Source: Porogramme epimiltina (Eukaryota; Basidiomycota; Agaricomycetes; Polyporales; Polyporaceae). Taken from it: DNA of 18,138 nucleotides. A program made the position numbers and the translations under genes. Below, one piece after another: positions 9,514-18,138 of the stretch (positions are counted from its first letter, which is position 1; the number at the start of each line of letters is the position of its first letter). The stretch spans positions 1 to 18,138 of the forward strand of contig FTLJ01000480.1 of the NCBI GenBank assembly GCA_900155495.1, given 5' to 3'. The notes below the pieces were generated by a model. That model ran no database searches and was not told where the DNA came from. It was given only the letters and a program-made list of their open reading frames with translations.

Positions 9514-12500
9514 CTATTCCGATGGCCCAGTATGAGGAATTCTGGTCGCGTTCGCCAAAAAGCGCTCCACAACACGTTTGCCTCGCCGGAGGTTCGAAAG
9601 TGAAATACGCTCGTTCGGCAAATGGGCCTGGTCCTATGTGTAAATATAGCTTCAGAAACTTTCCTACGTGTGTTCAGACAATTGTTTGCCTACCGTGCTC
9701 TGCCCTAGTGGAAGATGCAACGCATGGCACTCGAATTCCTTTTCCAAGTAAGGTACCGACGGGATGGACTAGGGGAATAGTATCAGCGTTATTCGCAAAC
9801 ACTGTATTGTTGCACTCACCCCTCCTTCGCGTATCCGTAATGGCTCGATCTCCCATTCATCCCTCACTGCGTCTTCGAGCGCATGGAACCACTTATCGTC
9901 TAGGTTTCCAAGCCACCAATCTGCAGTACGATCAATGCTGACCTATATAGAAGTATCCTTAATCAGTGACCCAAATGTGTTGCAACGTATAAAAGACCGT
10001 TTACCTTCAGCACGTTCGGAGACTGCATCTGCTTGAATTCCCTGTCGAAGTGCTCCCGTACCGAAGCCTCAATAGTCTCGAGGTCCTGATCTGGAACGAT
10101 ACGCAGCGAGACGTGCGCGCCTACTTTCGACGAAATGACAGTCGAGTCTGCGATAATATGATCAATGGGAATACAAGAGAGCAAGTTGATGAATCTACGT
10201 ACTCCGAGGGCCGGATACTTCGACATTGTGTACCGTCAAGGATGGTTCTCGCCACCGCGCAGATAGGAGCGACGCAGGTGTCTGGGTGACACCCGATAGG
10301 ACTTTGTACTCCTGCCGTTCCTCTTCCGTAAGTGGTCGTACGCTGTCATCTGCGAAGCCGGAGGTTAACGACGTTCGTGGGACGTATGCACGGAACGGTC
10401 TCACAGAAACTCGATATTGCGATTTTATTTGTGCCATCTGTGAGAGTTGCTAGCAATTTGATCCTGTGTTACACGCCAGTAAGAAAGGCAATCAAAGAAG
10501 AGTGTCGGTAGATCTTACATATCGAGCATTGGCTCCCGCGCAGCACCACCCTCAACGCCAGAGTGGAGATCAGGACCCTCATTGGAAACCTGTTCTAACA
10601 GCTATTAGTCAAAGTTCCAACTTAGAGCTATCTTCGGTACGTGCCTCAACTTTACAATGCACAACTCCACGCAGTCCGTACGTAATGCATGGTGTGTCCT
10701 CTGCTATCCATGTGGAATTGCTGCACGGATTGCATGAGTCGAAGGCATAATAGGGAACTGGATGTGCCCCGATTTACCTGACGAGGATGGCGTCTATCGG
10801 CCCTATGGCATCCTGTAACTTGTCTTTAGAAGACGCAACATACGTCACAACTAGCTTCCGTACCTTGTGGCGCTTCACAGTCTCAACAAACCCGCCGCTA
10901 CCAGCCTCTTCTTCGCCCTCAATAAGCAGTACAAGATCCACACCAAGAGCGCGTCGAGCAAGCATATCCGCAGCGGCGCAGGCCACGGCCAAGATTGGGC
11001 CTTTGTTGTCCGTCGCCCCTCGACCGTATAGGTAGCCATTCTTTCCCGTCAGCGTGAAGGGATCCGATTCCCATCTGTTCTTAACGGCCGAGATGACGTC
11101 GTAGTGACCGTAGAAAAGGATCCGCGGTTTTACTGTCCCGCTTTCAGTACCACGAAACGTCGCAAAGACCAGCGGATTAGTCTCATCCCCAGTAGGTAGC
11201 TATGATTGCGTTTCAGATGAGCGAGCTCAAATGATAGTCCCAAACGTTCCTCACCAAAGAAGCATCTGCTCCAAGCTGTGTAAAGCACTTGCGCAACCAA
11301 ATAGCAGCCTGGCGGCAGTCCTCCCTATGTACAGGAGATTTGCTGACGCTCGGTATCGACACAAACTTTGTGAGGGCATGGACCAGAATGTCTGCTGGGC
11401 TCTTTAGACGTACGCCGATAGCGGTGTCGGAGTTTATCTACTTACCATTGACACTTTTCGATATATCCGCGTAATTCATCTCGGACAGACTATGGCTACT
11501 TGAGCTTGGCGGCGCGACTTCCCAAACCTACATTATGGGTCAGCATGAACCAAGCTTATAAGCATATACACAAGAACTTTTCTACCTTTATCATATCGTC
11601 ATTGCCACCCGTAACCAACACAAACTTCTCCGCGCTGGCAGGACTGGAGGGTGTGGGCATGGTAGTGATTATGGACGACAGCACGATACCGTCGTGACCA
11701 TGCCATGAGCCTGTGAGATCAAAAGATCTGTTCCATCTCTGGATTCGCATCTAAGAGTCAATCCAATTTCTAGTGTGGCTGACATCATACCTGCACATCT
11801 CCGTTTGCCGAACAGACATACAAATCCGAATGCATCAGTGACATCGATAGAATGTCTGTGTTCTGAAGAAATTATGATCAGTGAAGTTTGAAAACGATGT
11901 AGCGGCAGGTTTACTTCTACAACAAGCAACGTTCGCACTAGAGTGCGTGTCTCAAGATCCCACACTTTGACTAGCCCGTCTTGACATCCGGCGTAGACGG
12001 TGTCACCGCGGGCCACGATTGCAAGGACAGCACCAGCGCCGCAATCAAACGTATGAAGTAGTTCGGGGGGTGACGGTCTGAATCTATCCTCTGGCAGCTG
12101 CCACAACTATGTAAACAACAAGCGAAGTCAATCATCTACAACGTTGCAAAAGGGTAAGGCCACTACTACCTTTACTGTGGAATCCCCGCTCCCGGTGGCA
12201 AGTTGAAGTCGGCGACGGCCCCTCTCCTCGAATGGTCGATCTTCGGAGCCTAAACTATTGCTTGGGAGTAGCGCCATACAGTATACGTATCCGTAGTGTG
12301 CTGTGTCGATAACATTTTCCGCAGGGACGTGCAACACCGCGAGAAGGGGCCTTGGCGGCTCACTTTGGACGCACCCTTCCGGTGGCGTCCTCCAGCCTGT
12401 GGACTCCGAGGCGTAGGATGAGCAGGTAGGATTCCGAGCGTCAAGGTCGGCCGGACGTCGCGTGTACTGAGGGTAGCTATCGAAGAATTTGTGAGCCTTG

Positions 12501-13220
12501 CGGGACGTAGGAGTGGAAGTCCCGCTGGCTGAAAGGGCGCTATCGATGGACGTCGATGGTGATGCATATGCGGCCCCTAGAGTTGGAATTGCGAATGAGA
12601 ACCACTGCAGGGACGTGTTCTGACAGCCAAAGTAGAGCGCCTGGGCCTGAGGACACCAAACGAGAGAAAAGATATCTCCGGAGGCTGTCTCTTGGTAAGG
12701 GTGGATGATGTACAACGGACACAATCTACGAGTGTCCCAGACCTAGCGACGAATGATGCGTAGTGAGACACGTGTCATATGTGATAGTTCGCGCGACAAA
12801 CGTACGCGGATCGTGCTGTCACCTGCAAGATGGCGTGTCAGCGACAATGAGCAGGAAAGCAGAAGGAATGAAGCTGACCAGAGGCACTAAAAAGCCACTG
12901 CCTGTCGGACGCGTACTCGAGTGCGAGGACGCTGCCTGTGTGGCCGCTCCAGACGGCCTTGAGCTTGAATGACGTTTTACACCACACCTAGATGCCATGG
13001 GTAAGTGGACGCTGATGAAAAGCGCGGGCGGAGGCGGACGAACGCATATCTGGCCATCCTGACTTCCGGTGAATATGTAGCGCTCGTCCGCAGCAAGGCT
13101 GAGGACAGAGCTGTGCTCCTGGTGGAGAGAATGGAAGAGGCTGGGGCCGTCCTGAATGGTGTCTGCGTTCTTGCTCAAAGATGCTTTGTCGCGCGAGGGA
13201 AGAGAGACGTCAACAGTCAT
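9514..13220 (-). CDS. dug2: Dug2-like WD40-M20 peptidase family protein, glutathione degradation (898 aa)
   Basis: The 19 exons (minus) are 13220-13044, 12987-12879, 12822-12806, 12742-12170, 12106-11915, 11862-11791, 11738-11586, 11527-11446, 11391-11255, 11199-10864, 10812-10778, 10720-10645, 10589-10519, 10463-10405, 10349-10203, 10147-10005, 9942-9820, 9768-9694 and 9633-9514 (2697 nt in phase). Residues about 36-440 form seven WD40 blades ending QICVW, TIRVWD, SLQWFS, TVKLWQ, LVKVWD, DVQRWN and MIKVWE. An M20 domain follows: GHYDV (H536, D538), GRGATDNKGP (D568), EGEEEAGS (E601/E602), DLHSG (660-664) and AHLPNE (H863). Yeast Dug2 has the same architecture and a similar length (878 aa). 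It pairs with Dug3 to cleave the gamma-glutamyl bond of glutathione in the cytosol. N629 replaces an Asp that binds metal in relatives. The start has a GCCGCCATG context, with a TTATAA about 70 bp upstream. Confidence 0.96.
10590..10644 (-). other. GC-AG intron in dug2
   Basis: The 55-nt intron begins GCACGT after GAG and ends GAACAG, with a CTAAT branch-like motif near its 3' end. Only this junction keeps the M20 spacing from YGLRG to DLHSG. The nearby GT at 10640 would shift the frame. Confidence 0.75.
12806..12822 (-). other. 17-nt microexon (exon 3 of dug2)
   Basis: The exon GTGACAGCACGATCCGC is bounded by introns 12823-12878 (56 nt) and 12743-12805 (63 nt). It encodes the end of WD blade 2, joining SASG to DSTIR and then VWD. 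Without it the blade loses its core and the frame breaks. Confidence 0.85.
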
Positions 13221-14880
13221 GGCGGCGGTGGAGGAGGGGTCGAGGGAGACGTACGGTCAGGAATGACGGCGGAGGGGACGGGGGTGGCCATTATAAACGT
13301 GACCTGGCTAGCGCGCTGGGAGGCGTGTCGGCTGTGACGAGGACCGCGTGTCAGATAGCCCACGGCGGTCGCTGGGCGCAGGCTTGCTGCAGCGAATGAG
13401 CCGAGCGGGGTGACGTGTTGAAACAAGAGACGAGTTCCGTGCCTGGGCCCGCGTCGGAGGACACTCGACGCCCCGCCCCGACCACCATCGTGACCGTCGT
13501 CCCACTCCGTCCCCGCACAAACGCGTGACTCCCCCTGTGACCCTCCCAATCCCCGCAGCGCGCTCCAGTCACGCAACATCATCCACGATGGTGCAATTTC
13601 GTCGAGCTCCAACGGCAGTCCGAGCGTTTGAAAGCTGCCAGACTCCAAAACCCCGTCTTCAAATCGCGGTCAGCCTTTTTCATACATCGATGCCATGGTC
13701 TTGGGCCCAGTAACACCACCTGTGATAGGCCTCTGTCAGGTTCAACTTTGGCTCGCTACTAGTCTCCGCCACGTCGAATCCACCACGTGCAGGGAGCGCA
13801 CAAGTAACCATCCTGACAAAACCTGGCCACGAACACTCCCACGACGTATCAAGCACTCTCAGTCTGTCCGCCATGTTCCAACGTGACACTCTCCAGACCT
13901 GCCTGAACAGTATGCGTATCTGACCATTGTACCTCGGCCGCTGAAGAGCACGTAGGCTTCGTACGCACTTGCGTTTCTCAATGAAGTCACTTCGATACTG
14001 TACATCGAAGAAACCACCTGTCGTCACACGTCACGCTACGCGTATTTCCACAGGCTCAATGGGACAGTGGCCCCGCAGAGGCACTCGCTGCGCCTTCAGA
14101 TTGCAGAGGCACTTTGTATTGTACTCCGTAGGGAGAGACTCTCGGTTGAACATCGCTGAACTGAGCCTGCTATACATACGCAGATCCTACCCACAGTGCT
14201 TGGCTAGCCACTTTGCATTGATCCTCGTCATCTACTGTTAGTTCGATGACAAACTCACAGGATGTGTTACACTGACTCCCCTAGGGCCGCTCTCTGACCT
14301 CACAAGATCCGACGAGTTCTTTCACTATCCAATGTGTTCCTTGTAGACGGACGGGGGATGGCAGGTGAGTTACGATTCACGAATTACAGTAAAGAAGCCC
14401 GGGGAACTTGAACTAATGAGTTTTCCCCCATGAATATTTTCCCATATTTCCTCGTCCGGACGTTACAATTGAGTGAGGTTGGTATTCGGAACGACCCCAT
14501 CGTTGACCTGAGCTATCCACGGACGGTTCTCGTTTCCACTGTCGAAGATCCTAAACGATCCCGATTTTTCCCCAAAGGATCAAGCGGTCTCGTACTCGTC
14601 GATGGTTGTTTTGAGAGCTGGTTTGGGGTGGTATCTCCAAATATATCCCCTACCCACAGAAAGAGAATCAAACCTCAACTCTACCTCCATCCTCCCCGGT
14701 GTGCATCCTGCCCGTCTTCCTATGCATGCAAACATTCATCTATCCGCATTTTATTTAGCGCCATCGCCACCAGTGCATTTCAATTGCAATGGGCACACAA
14801 TTTCGAATGAGCGAAGGACCATTCTACAATTCTTACTGTCTCTTTCTTCAGGGAGAGATTTCAGCGTGCCGGGCCACGTG
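13221..14880. other. Gene-poor region upstream of dug2
   Basis: The proximal part (13221 to about 13400) should be the dug2 promoter and includes TTATAA at 13291-13296. Beyond it are only unrecognised ORFs: 13680-14027 on the minus strand (115 codons) and 14430-14810 on the plus strand (126 codons). Neither joins to neighbouring exons by splice signals I could follow. GTGACT at 13525 and GTGACC at 13537 resemble the decamer units seen at 26-116 but are 12 bp apart. Confidence 0.45.
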
Positions 14881-14937
14881 AGTTGGGGAGTTGTGGGTGG
14901 CGTTTAGCTCGACCTCGACTTCCCAAATTCGGCACCA

Positions 14938-15230
14938 ATGCAGCTCACGGCACTCCCAGGTGTGGCGGAAAACTGCTCCTCAACATCAGCACACAGCTTG
15001 TACAGAGGTTCCCATGATTGCGGCCACATTATCTGTATTCGGAACACACGGGAATGCACGCTTTGCAAACCTACTTGCAACGTCCTCCGTCACCGTGAGC
15101 GACTGACTCGCCGGTTACCGGTCTTGCGTCCGGTGTCTCATGTTATATCATCACAGGAAAGCCGGATATGCGTGAGGAAGAGGGTGAAGAAGAATGTGAA
15201 GAAGAGAAGTCTCGAACACCCTGTGAAAGA
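14938..15230 (+). pseudogene. Possible decayed Cys-rich zinc-finger fragment (NF-X1-like)
   Basis: One plus-strand frame contains SHDCGHIICIRNTRECTLC followed by KPTC. The spacing CGH-x2-C-x5-C-x2-C-x3-C resembles NF-X1-type zinc fingers found in ZNFX1/Hrr1-like helicases. In another frame just upstream, CGGKLLLN also looks like such a protein. The frame then runs into Arg-rich sequence where further cysteines would be expected. Frame changes and missing cysteines suggest a relic. No helicase domain is nearby. Resemblance by eye only; chance is possible. Confidence 0.25.
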
Positions 15231-15232
15231 GT

Positions 15233-15502
15233 AGGGTGCAGGGCAGGAACACCGCCCTGGAGACAACAGATTATCAGAGGGCACTTACCGTCAAGAGACC
15301 GACTGTATCCAAATTCAACATATTCGCAACTCGATCGCGTTGGCGACCCGCGCCGAGCTCTGGGACGACATCGAAGTCGCCGACGCCGAGTATGTTGTTA
15401 GAAGCTTAAAGCCAAGATTCTGCCGGGTCCTCGAACTTGCTAAGTGCGTCCCCACTTCAGTTTCTCCTCCTGCCCAAGATCTCACTTTCCCGCGCATTTG
15501 AG
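15233..15502 (+). other. Open frame without start codon, product unknown
   Basis: An 89-codon frame opens after a TAG at 15230 and contains ELWDDIEVADAEYVVRSLKP, which has the look of a real exon. It has no ATG, no clear splice partner, and I do not recognise it. It could be the downstream part of the zinc-finger-like relic. An antisense ORF overlaps it (15315-15575, -), so the coding strand is not certain. Confidence 0.2.
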
Positions 15503-17451
15503 TCAACCTTCCCATCAAATCATTCGCCATCTGGTCCTTTCCTCCACCTGGCTCGCCACGTCGGATGGCAGACATGACCCCATCGTCAAGCCCACTGTGC
15601 CGCGCACATCTAGCATACGCCTCAGCCTTTCCCTCACGTACCGGCGCGCGGGCTCAGGCGAGCTTCCCCACATTCCCGTTCTCATCCTTAGAACCTCCGC
15701 GTCAACAAGCGATCAGGTCCGCTCGAGCCTCAGTCCTCGGGGGTGATCCGCGGAGTGCTCTCGGGCCACGCGCTGACCCAAGAGCTCCCGGCAGGCTGCC
15801 CCTGGCGGTGCCGCATCTAGGCCTCACAAGCCAGCCGTTCCCCGCCACGCCCCCCTCCGTCTTCCGTTCCACGACTTTTCGGCCGCTTCTCCCCGACGCT
15901 GCCCCTGGCGCGACCCTCACGGCCCTCTCGCCGGGGCGGCGCCTGTGAGTTCCTAGGGAAGTGTTCCACCTTAACTTCCTCGCTCACCGAAGCGCCGACC
16001 CCTTCACTGCACTGCACAGGCGTCACATAGACTCGGCGACGCACACGACTGCACGTCCCGTTGCGCGCGCGCAAAGCGATCGCTCCCAATTCATTTTCCC
16101 ACAACGTCTGGCCCCAGCGCAGCCCACCGAAAGGCAGGTGCTTCGATCCACGGTCCGGCATCCGCGCGTGGAAGCGCGGCCAGGATCCAAGCGGCGACGC
16201 TCCGCAAGGATCTCCCGCTCTTCGACTAGGGCTCGGCCCCAGGCCATAACGCCTAACCGGTGGCCGTGTGCATGTGCGTGGGTGTCCACACGCCCGCCCG
16301 CGCGGCGTCGTCCGAAGCCTCCTGTACAAGTCCCAAACGGCGGCCCAGCGTGTGCAACACGGGCCGGGGGCTATGCTAGCCTGCACCTGCAGAGGGGCCA
16401 GGCGCGGGGCGGATGCAGCTACGGAAGCGCAGATACGGCGGCGAAGTCTGGGGAAATCGGAAATCGGCGAGCTCCGGCGCATCGAGCGGGATCTTGGTAC
16501 CTGTAGGTTATCGATCGCTGAATACACGAGACGGCACTTGGGAGCTAGCGCCATTGATTGCCTGCCGAGGGCGGGAGAGCGGATAGGGTGCCTTGTGTGC
16601 GGGGGTGAGGCCCGCGCGAACCTGATCGGCGAGGTGCCCGCTGCGGGAACCTAGAGAAAAGCCAGACAGTCAATCGCCGGGAGGGCGAGACCGCGGGGGA
16701 CGTCGTCGAGAACTTGGAGACGCGAGTAAGTACTTGTGTTTTTCTCTTGTCCTGCGCTCGCCGGCGATGTCAGCGATTTTGTCGGCGACTGGCGGGCTGA
16801 TCGTCAGATCCCACGCGCCAGATCCGGCATGATGTCATTCCACGGCACGTCGGTCTCAATCTTGGCCGCACAGGCCACTAGCTCCGGGCGAAGGGGAGAG
16901 AAGGCGGCGGGGTGTATAGTGGGTACTGGACAAGGCATTATGCTAACAAGTAATGCACGAGACGCGGCCGCGGGGGGGTGTGCCGGGCGTACCGTGCAGG
17001 GCTGAGATAAGGTGCTGGAAGGCATGGGTGGGTGGATGGATGGGTGGATGGATACATCTGGGGAGTGGGCGACGTTGCGATAACATACACACGGCTACAT
17101 TAAAAAGCCTTCTTCGTCCTCATTTCCGTCCAATCTACTGCGCGCGCAGACATACCGGGTATGGTTTCTGTCTCTCCTCTCATCTCGCGCTCACCGTACG
17201 ATGCGTGTGTGCGTGCGGACCCCAGCGCGTGGTCGCGGCCCGGGCCCACCAACACGCGGCGGGGGGCGCGGCGTCCGTCTGGGCTATACAGAGGCCAACA
17301 GTCAACCCGGGGACGGGAGCTGGCGATGGCGGTGGATCAGCGTGGGGAGGGGCGAAGCGGAGAGGTCTGGTCAGCTGCCGAGCCGCCGAAACGCCCCTCG
17401 AGTCGGGAGGACGCACATGGGATGACAGACGATGGCCAGGCCCAGGCCAGA
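15503..17451. other. GC-rich region without supportable genes
   Basis: Long frames on both strands (245 codons at 15817-16554 minus, 181 codons at 15961-16506 plus) overlap each other and are rich in Arg/Pro/Ala, as expected of GC-rich noncoding DNA. A minus-strand segment near 16807-16878 reads VACAAKIETDVPWNDIMPDL and looks protein-like, but I could not link it to other exons. A strong donor-like GTAAGTACT lies at about 16727 on the plus strand. A short gene with unrecognised exons cannot be excluded. Confidence 0.4.
17025..17053 (+). repeat. GGAT/GGGT tetranucleotide microsatellite
   Basis: About seven tandem tetramers of GGGT and GGAT type (units GGGT, GGAT, GGAT, GGGT and so on) lie between the GC-rich region and the ypd1 3' side. 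Confidence 0.8.
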
Positions 17452-18138
17452 TCAGTCGTCTGTCGTGGCGTGCTCCTTGTACCAGTTCTGGAGCCATCGC
17501 TCGGCCACGGCGTACTCCTTCTTGACGCGGGTGAGTAGGGGCCCTATCTTTGCGAGGGCGGCTTCGTTGGTGAGGTCCTCGTCGTTGATCTCGTCTCGGA
17601 GGGCACCGTAGTGCTGAATGTGTTCGCAGGTGGCCTGCACGGCGGAGACGCCGAGGGCGGCGGAAGAGCCCTTGAGGAAGTGGCCGAGGGAAGACAGCTT
17701 CTTGAGGTCTTTGCGTTCGCTACGGTCGCGTCGGGGAGGACGGAGAAGCATGTGAGGAGAGAGAAAGGCAAAAGATGGGTCCCGGGACGTACTAGGCCTC
17801 ATCCATGTCGGTGAAAGTGGTGCTGGCCTGGGAAAAGTAGGCCTCTGTCATGCCGAAGGAGAAGTCGTGGGTTTCGTCCTCGTCGAGATCGAGGATCTGG
17901 TTGAAGGTCTCGATGTCGATGATCTTGTCCTCGTCCTCTTCTACCTGCGCAGGAGGTAGGGGAATGAGCACGGGCGACGAATAGAGAGAAGAGATGGGGG
18001 GCGAGACGGACTTCCGGCTCATCGTCTTCTGGGGCCGGAGCGGGTGTTGAGGCCGCGGAGACGGGCTCTGGGGCGGGTGGGGGAGTGGCGGGGGGAGGGG
18101 GGGCCTTTGGGGCGGGGGGGGCGCGGGGGGGCAGGAGG
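17452..18138 (-). CDS. ypd1: Ypd1 histidine phosphotransfer protein, 5'-truncated by window edge
   Basis: Visible exons on the minus strand are 18138-18012 (open at the edge), 17944-17793 and 17719-17452. The introns are 67 nt (donor GTCCGT) and 73 nt (donor GTACGT), giving 181 visible residues. The first exon is Pro/Ala-rich and ends PEDDEPE, then VEEDEDKIIDIETF. The HPt domain follows with LDLDEDETHDF and the phosphoacceptor motif LGHFLKGSSAALG; the His codon is 17682-17680. The C terminus, WLQNWYKEHATTDD, is complete. In fungi Ypd1 relays phosphate from sensor histidine kinases such as Sln1 to the response regulators Ssk1 and Skn7, controlling the HOG pathway and stress responses. It has no enzymatic activity of its own. 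An ATG at 18022 gives a shorter ORF, but it reads through the first intron in a different upstream frame, so I rejected it as the start. The true start lies beyond 18138. Confidence 0.94.
18061..18138 (+). repeat. G-run-rich low-complexity tract
   Basis: The plus strand has many runs of 3-8 G separated by short spacers. It is the complement of the Pro/Ala codons of the ypd1 N-terminal region and could form G-quadruplexes on the non-coding strand. Such tracts are also prone to sequencing error. Confidence 0.7.

Noticed and set aside
11739..11790. Earlier acceptor at 11751 for dug2 intron 6
   Set aside because: It would make a 40-nt intron, shorter than all others here; the next AG gives 52 nt and a cleaner blade junction (GDVQRWN).
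13680..14027. 115-codon minus-strand ORF upstream of dug2
   Set aside because: No recognisable family and no splice-linked partner exon; length is within chance expectation.
15817..16554. 245-codon minus-strand ORF
   Set aside because: Arg/Pro/Ala-rich, overlaps an equally long plus-strand ORF, no motif; expected in GC-rich noncoding DNA.
1..18138. tRNA, rRNA and CRISPR features
   Set aside because: I looked for T-loop GTTCRANTC-type signals with paired stems, rRNA-like blocks and spaced repeats; the GGTTCGAAAG near 9590 is dug2 coding sequence, and the phased arrays have no unique spacers.

Overview
The window reads as nuclear DNA of a filamentous fungus, most likely an agaricomycete basidiomycete. 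The evidence is GC-rich intron-split genes, introns of mostly 49-73 nt, and four protein families whose sequences look basidiomycete-like. There is no prokaryotic gene organisation, and I saw no rRNA, tRNA or CRISPR. Exon models were built by hand from splice signals, reading phase and protein-family continuity. All four CDS models keep phase across every junction.

Layout. Positions 1-2214 are AT-rich and gene-free. They hold two helically phased repeat arrays (a TGACTC array with 10-bp steps and a CTATTGT array with 20-bp steps) and a 201-bp foldback MITE flanked by TA. Positions 2215-3003 are a GC-rich element of about 0.79 kb with about 43-bp hAT-like terminal inverted repeats and no transposase. 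Its right end lies 221 bp before the start codon of a 1040-residue, probably N-myristoylated RING-H2 ubiquitin ligase (3225-6611, +, six exons). After a 0.64-kb convergent spacer comes a METTL25/RRNAD1-type methyltransferase-like gene (7256-8931, -, three exons). Next is a dug2 homologue (9514-13220, -, 19 exons, 898 residues) with a seven-blade WD40 propeller fused to an M20-type peptidase domain. Positions 13221-17451 (4.2 kb) have no gene I can support. They include a possible decayed cysteine-rich zinc-finger relic near 14938-15230 and a GGAT microsatellite. The right edge holds a 5'-truncated ypd1 histidine phosphotransfer gene (17452-18138, -).

The four genes are unrelated housekeeping or signalling genes: ubiquitination, a putative methyltransferase, cytosolic glutathione breakdown, and the HOG-type phosphorelay. 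They do not form a functional cluster. The best leads are the transposon-derived left third, with decamer arrays shared between positions 1-118 and the hAT subterminal region, and fine structure inside dug2: a 17-nt microexon, a GC-AG intron, a NAGNAG acceptor and a metal-ligand substitution. I found no convincing new multi-gene system.
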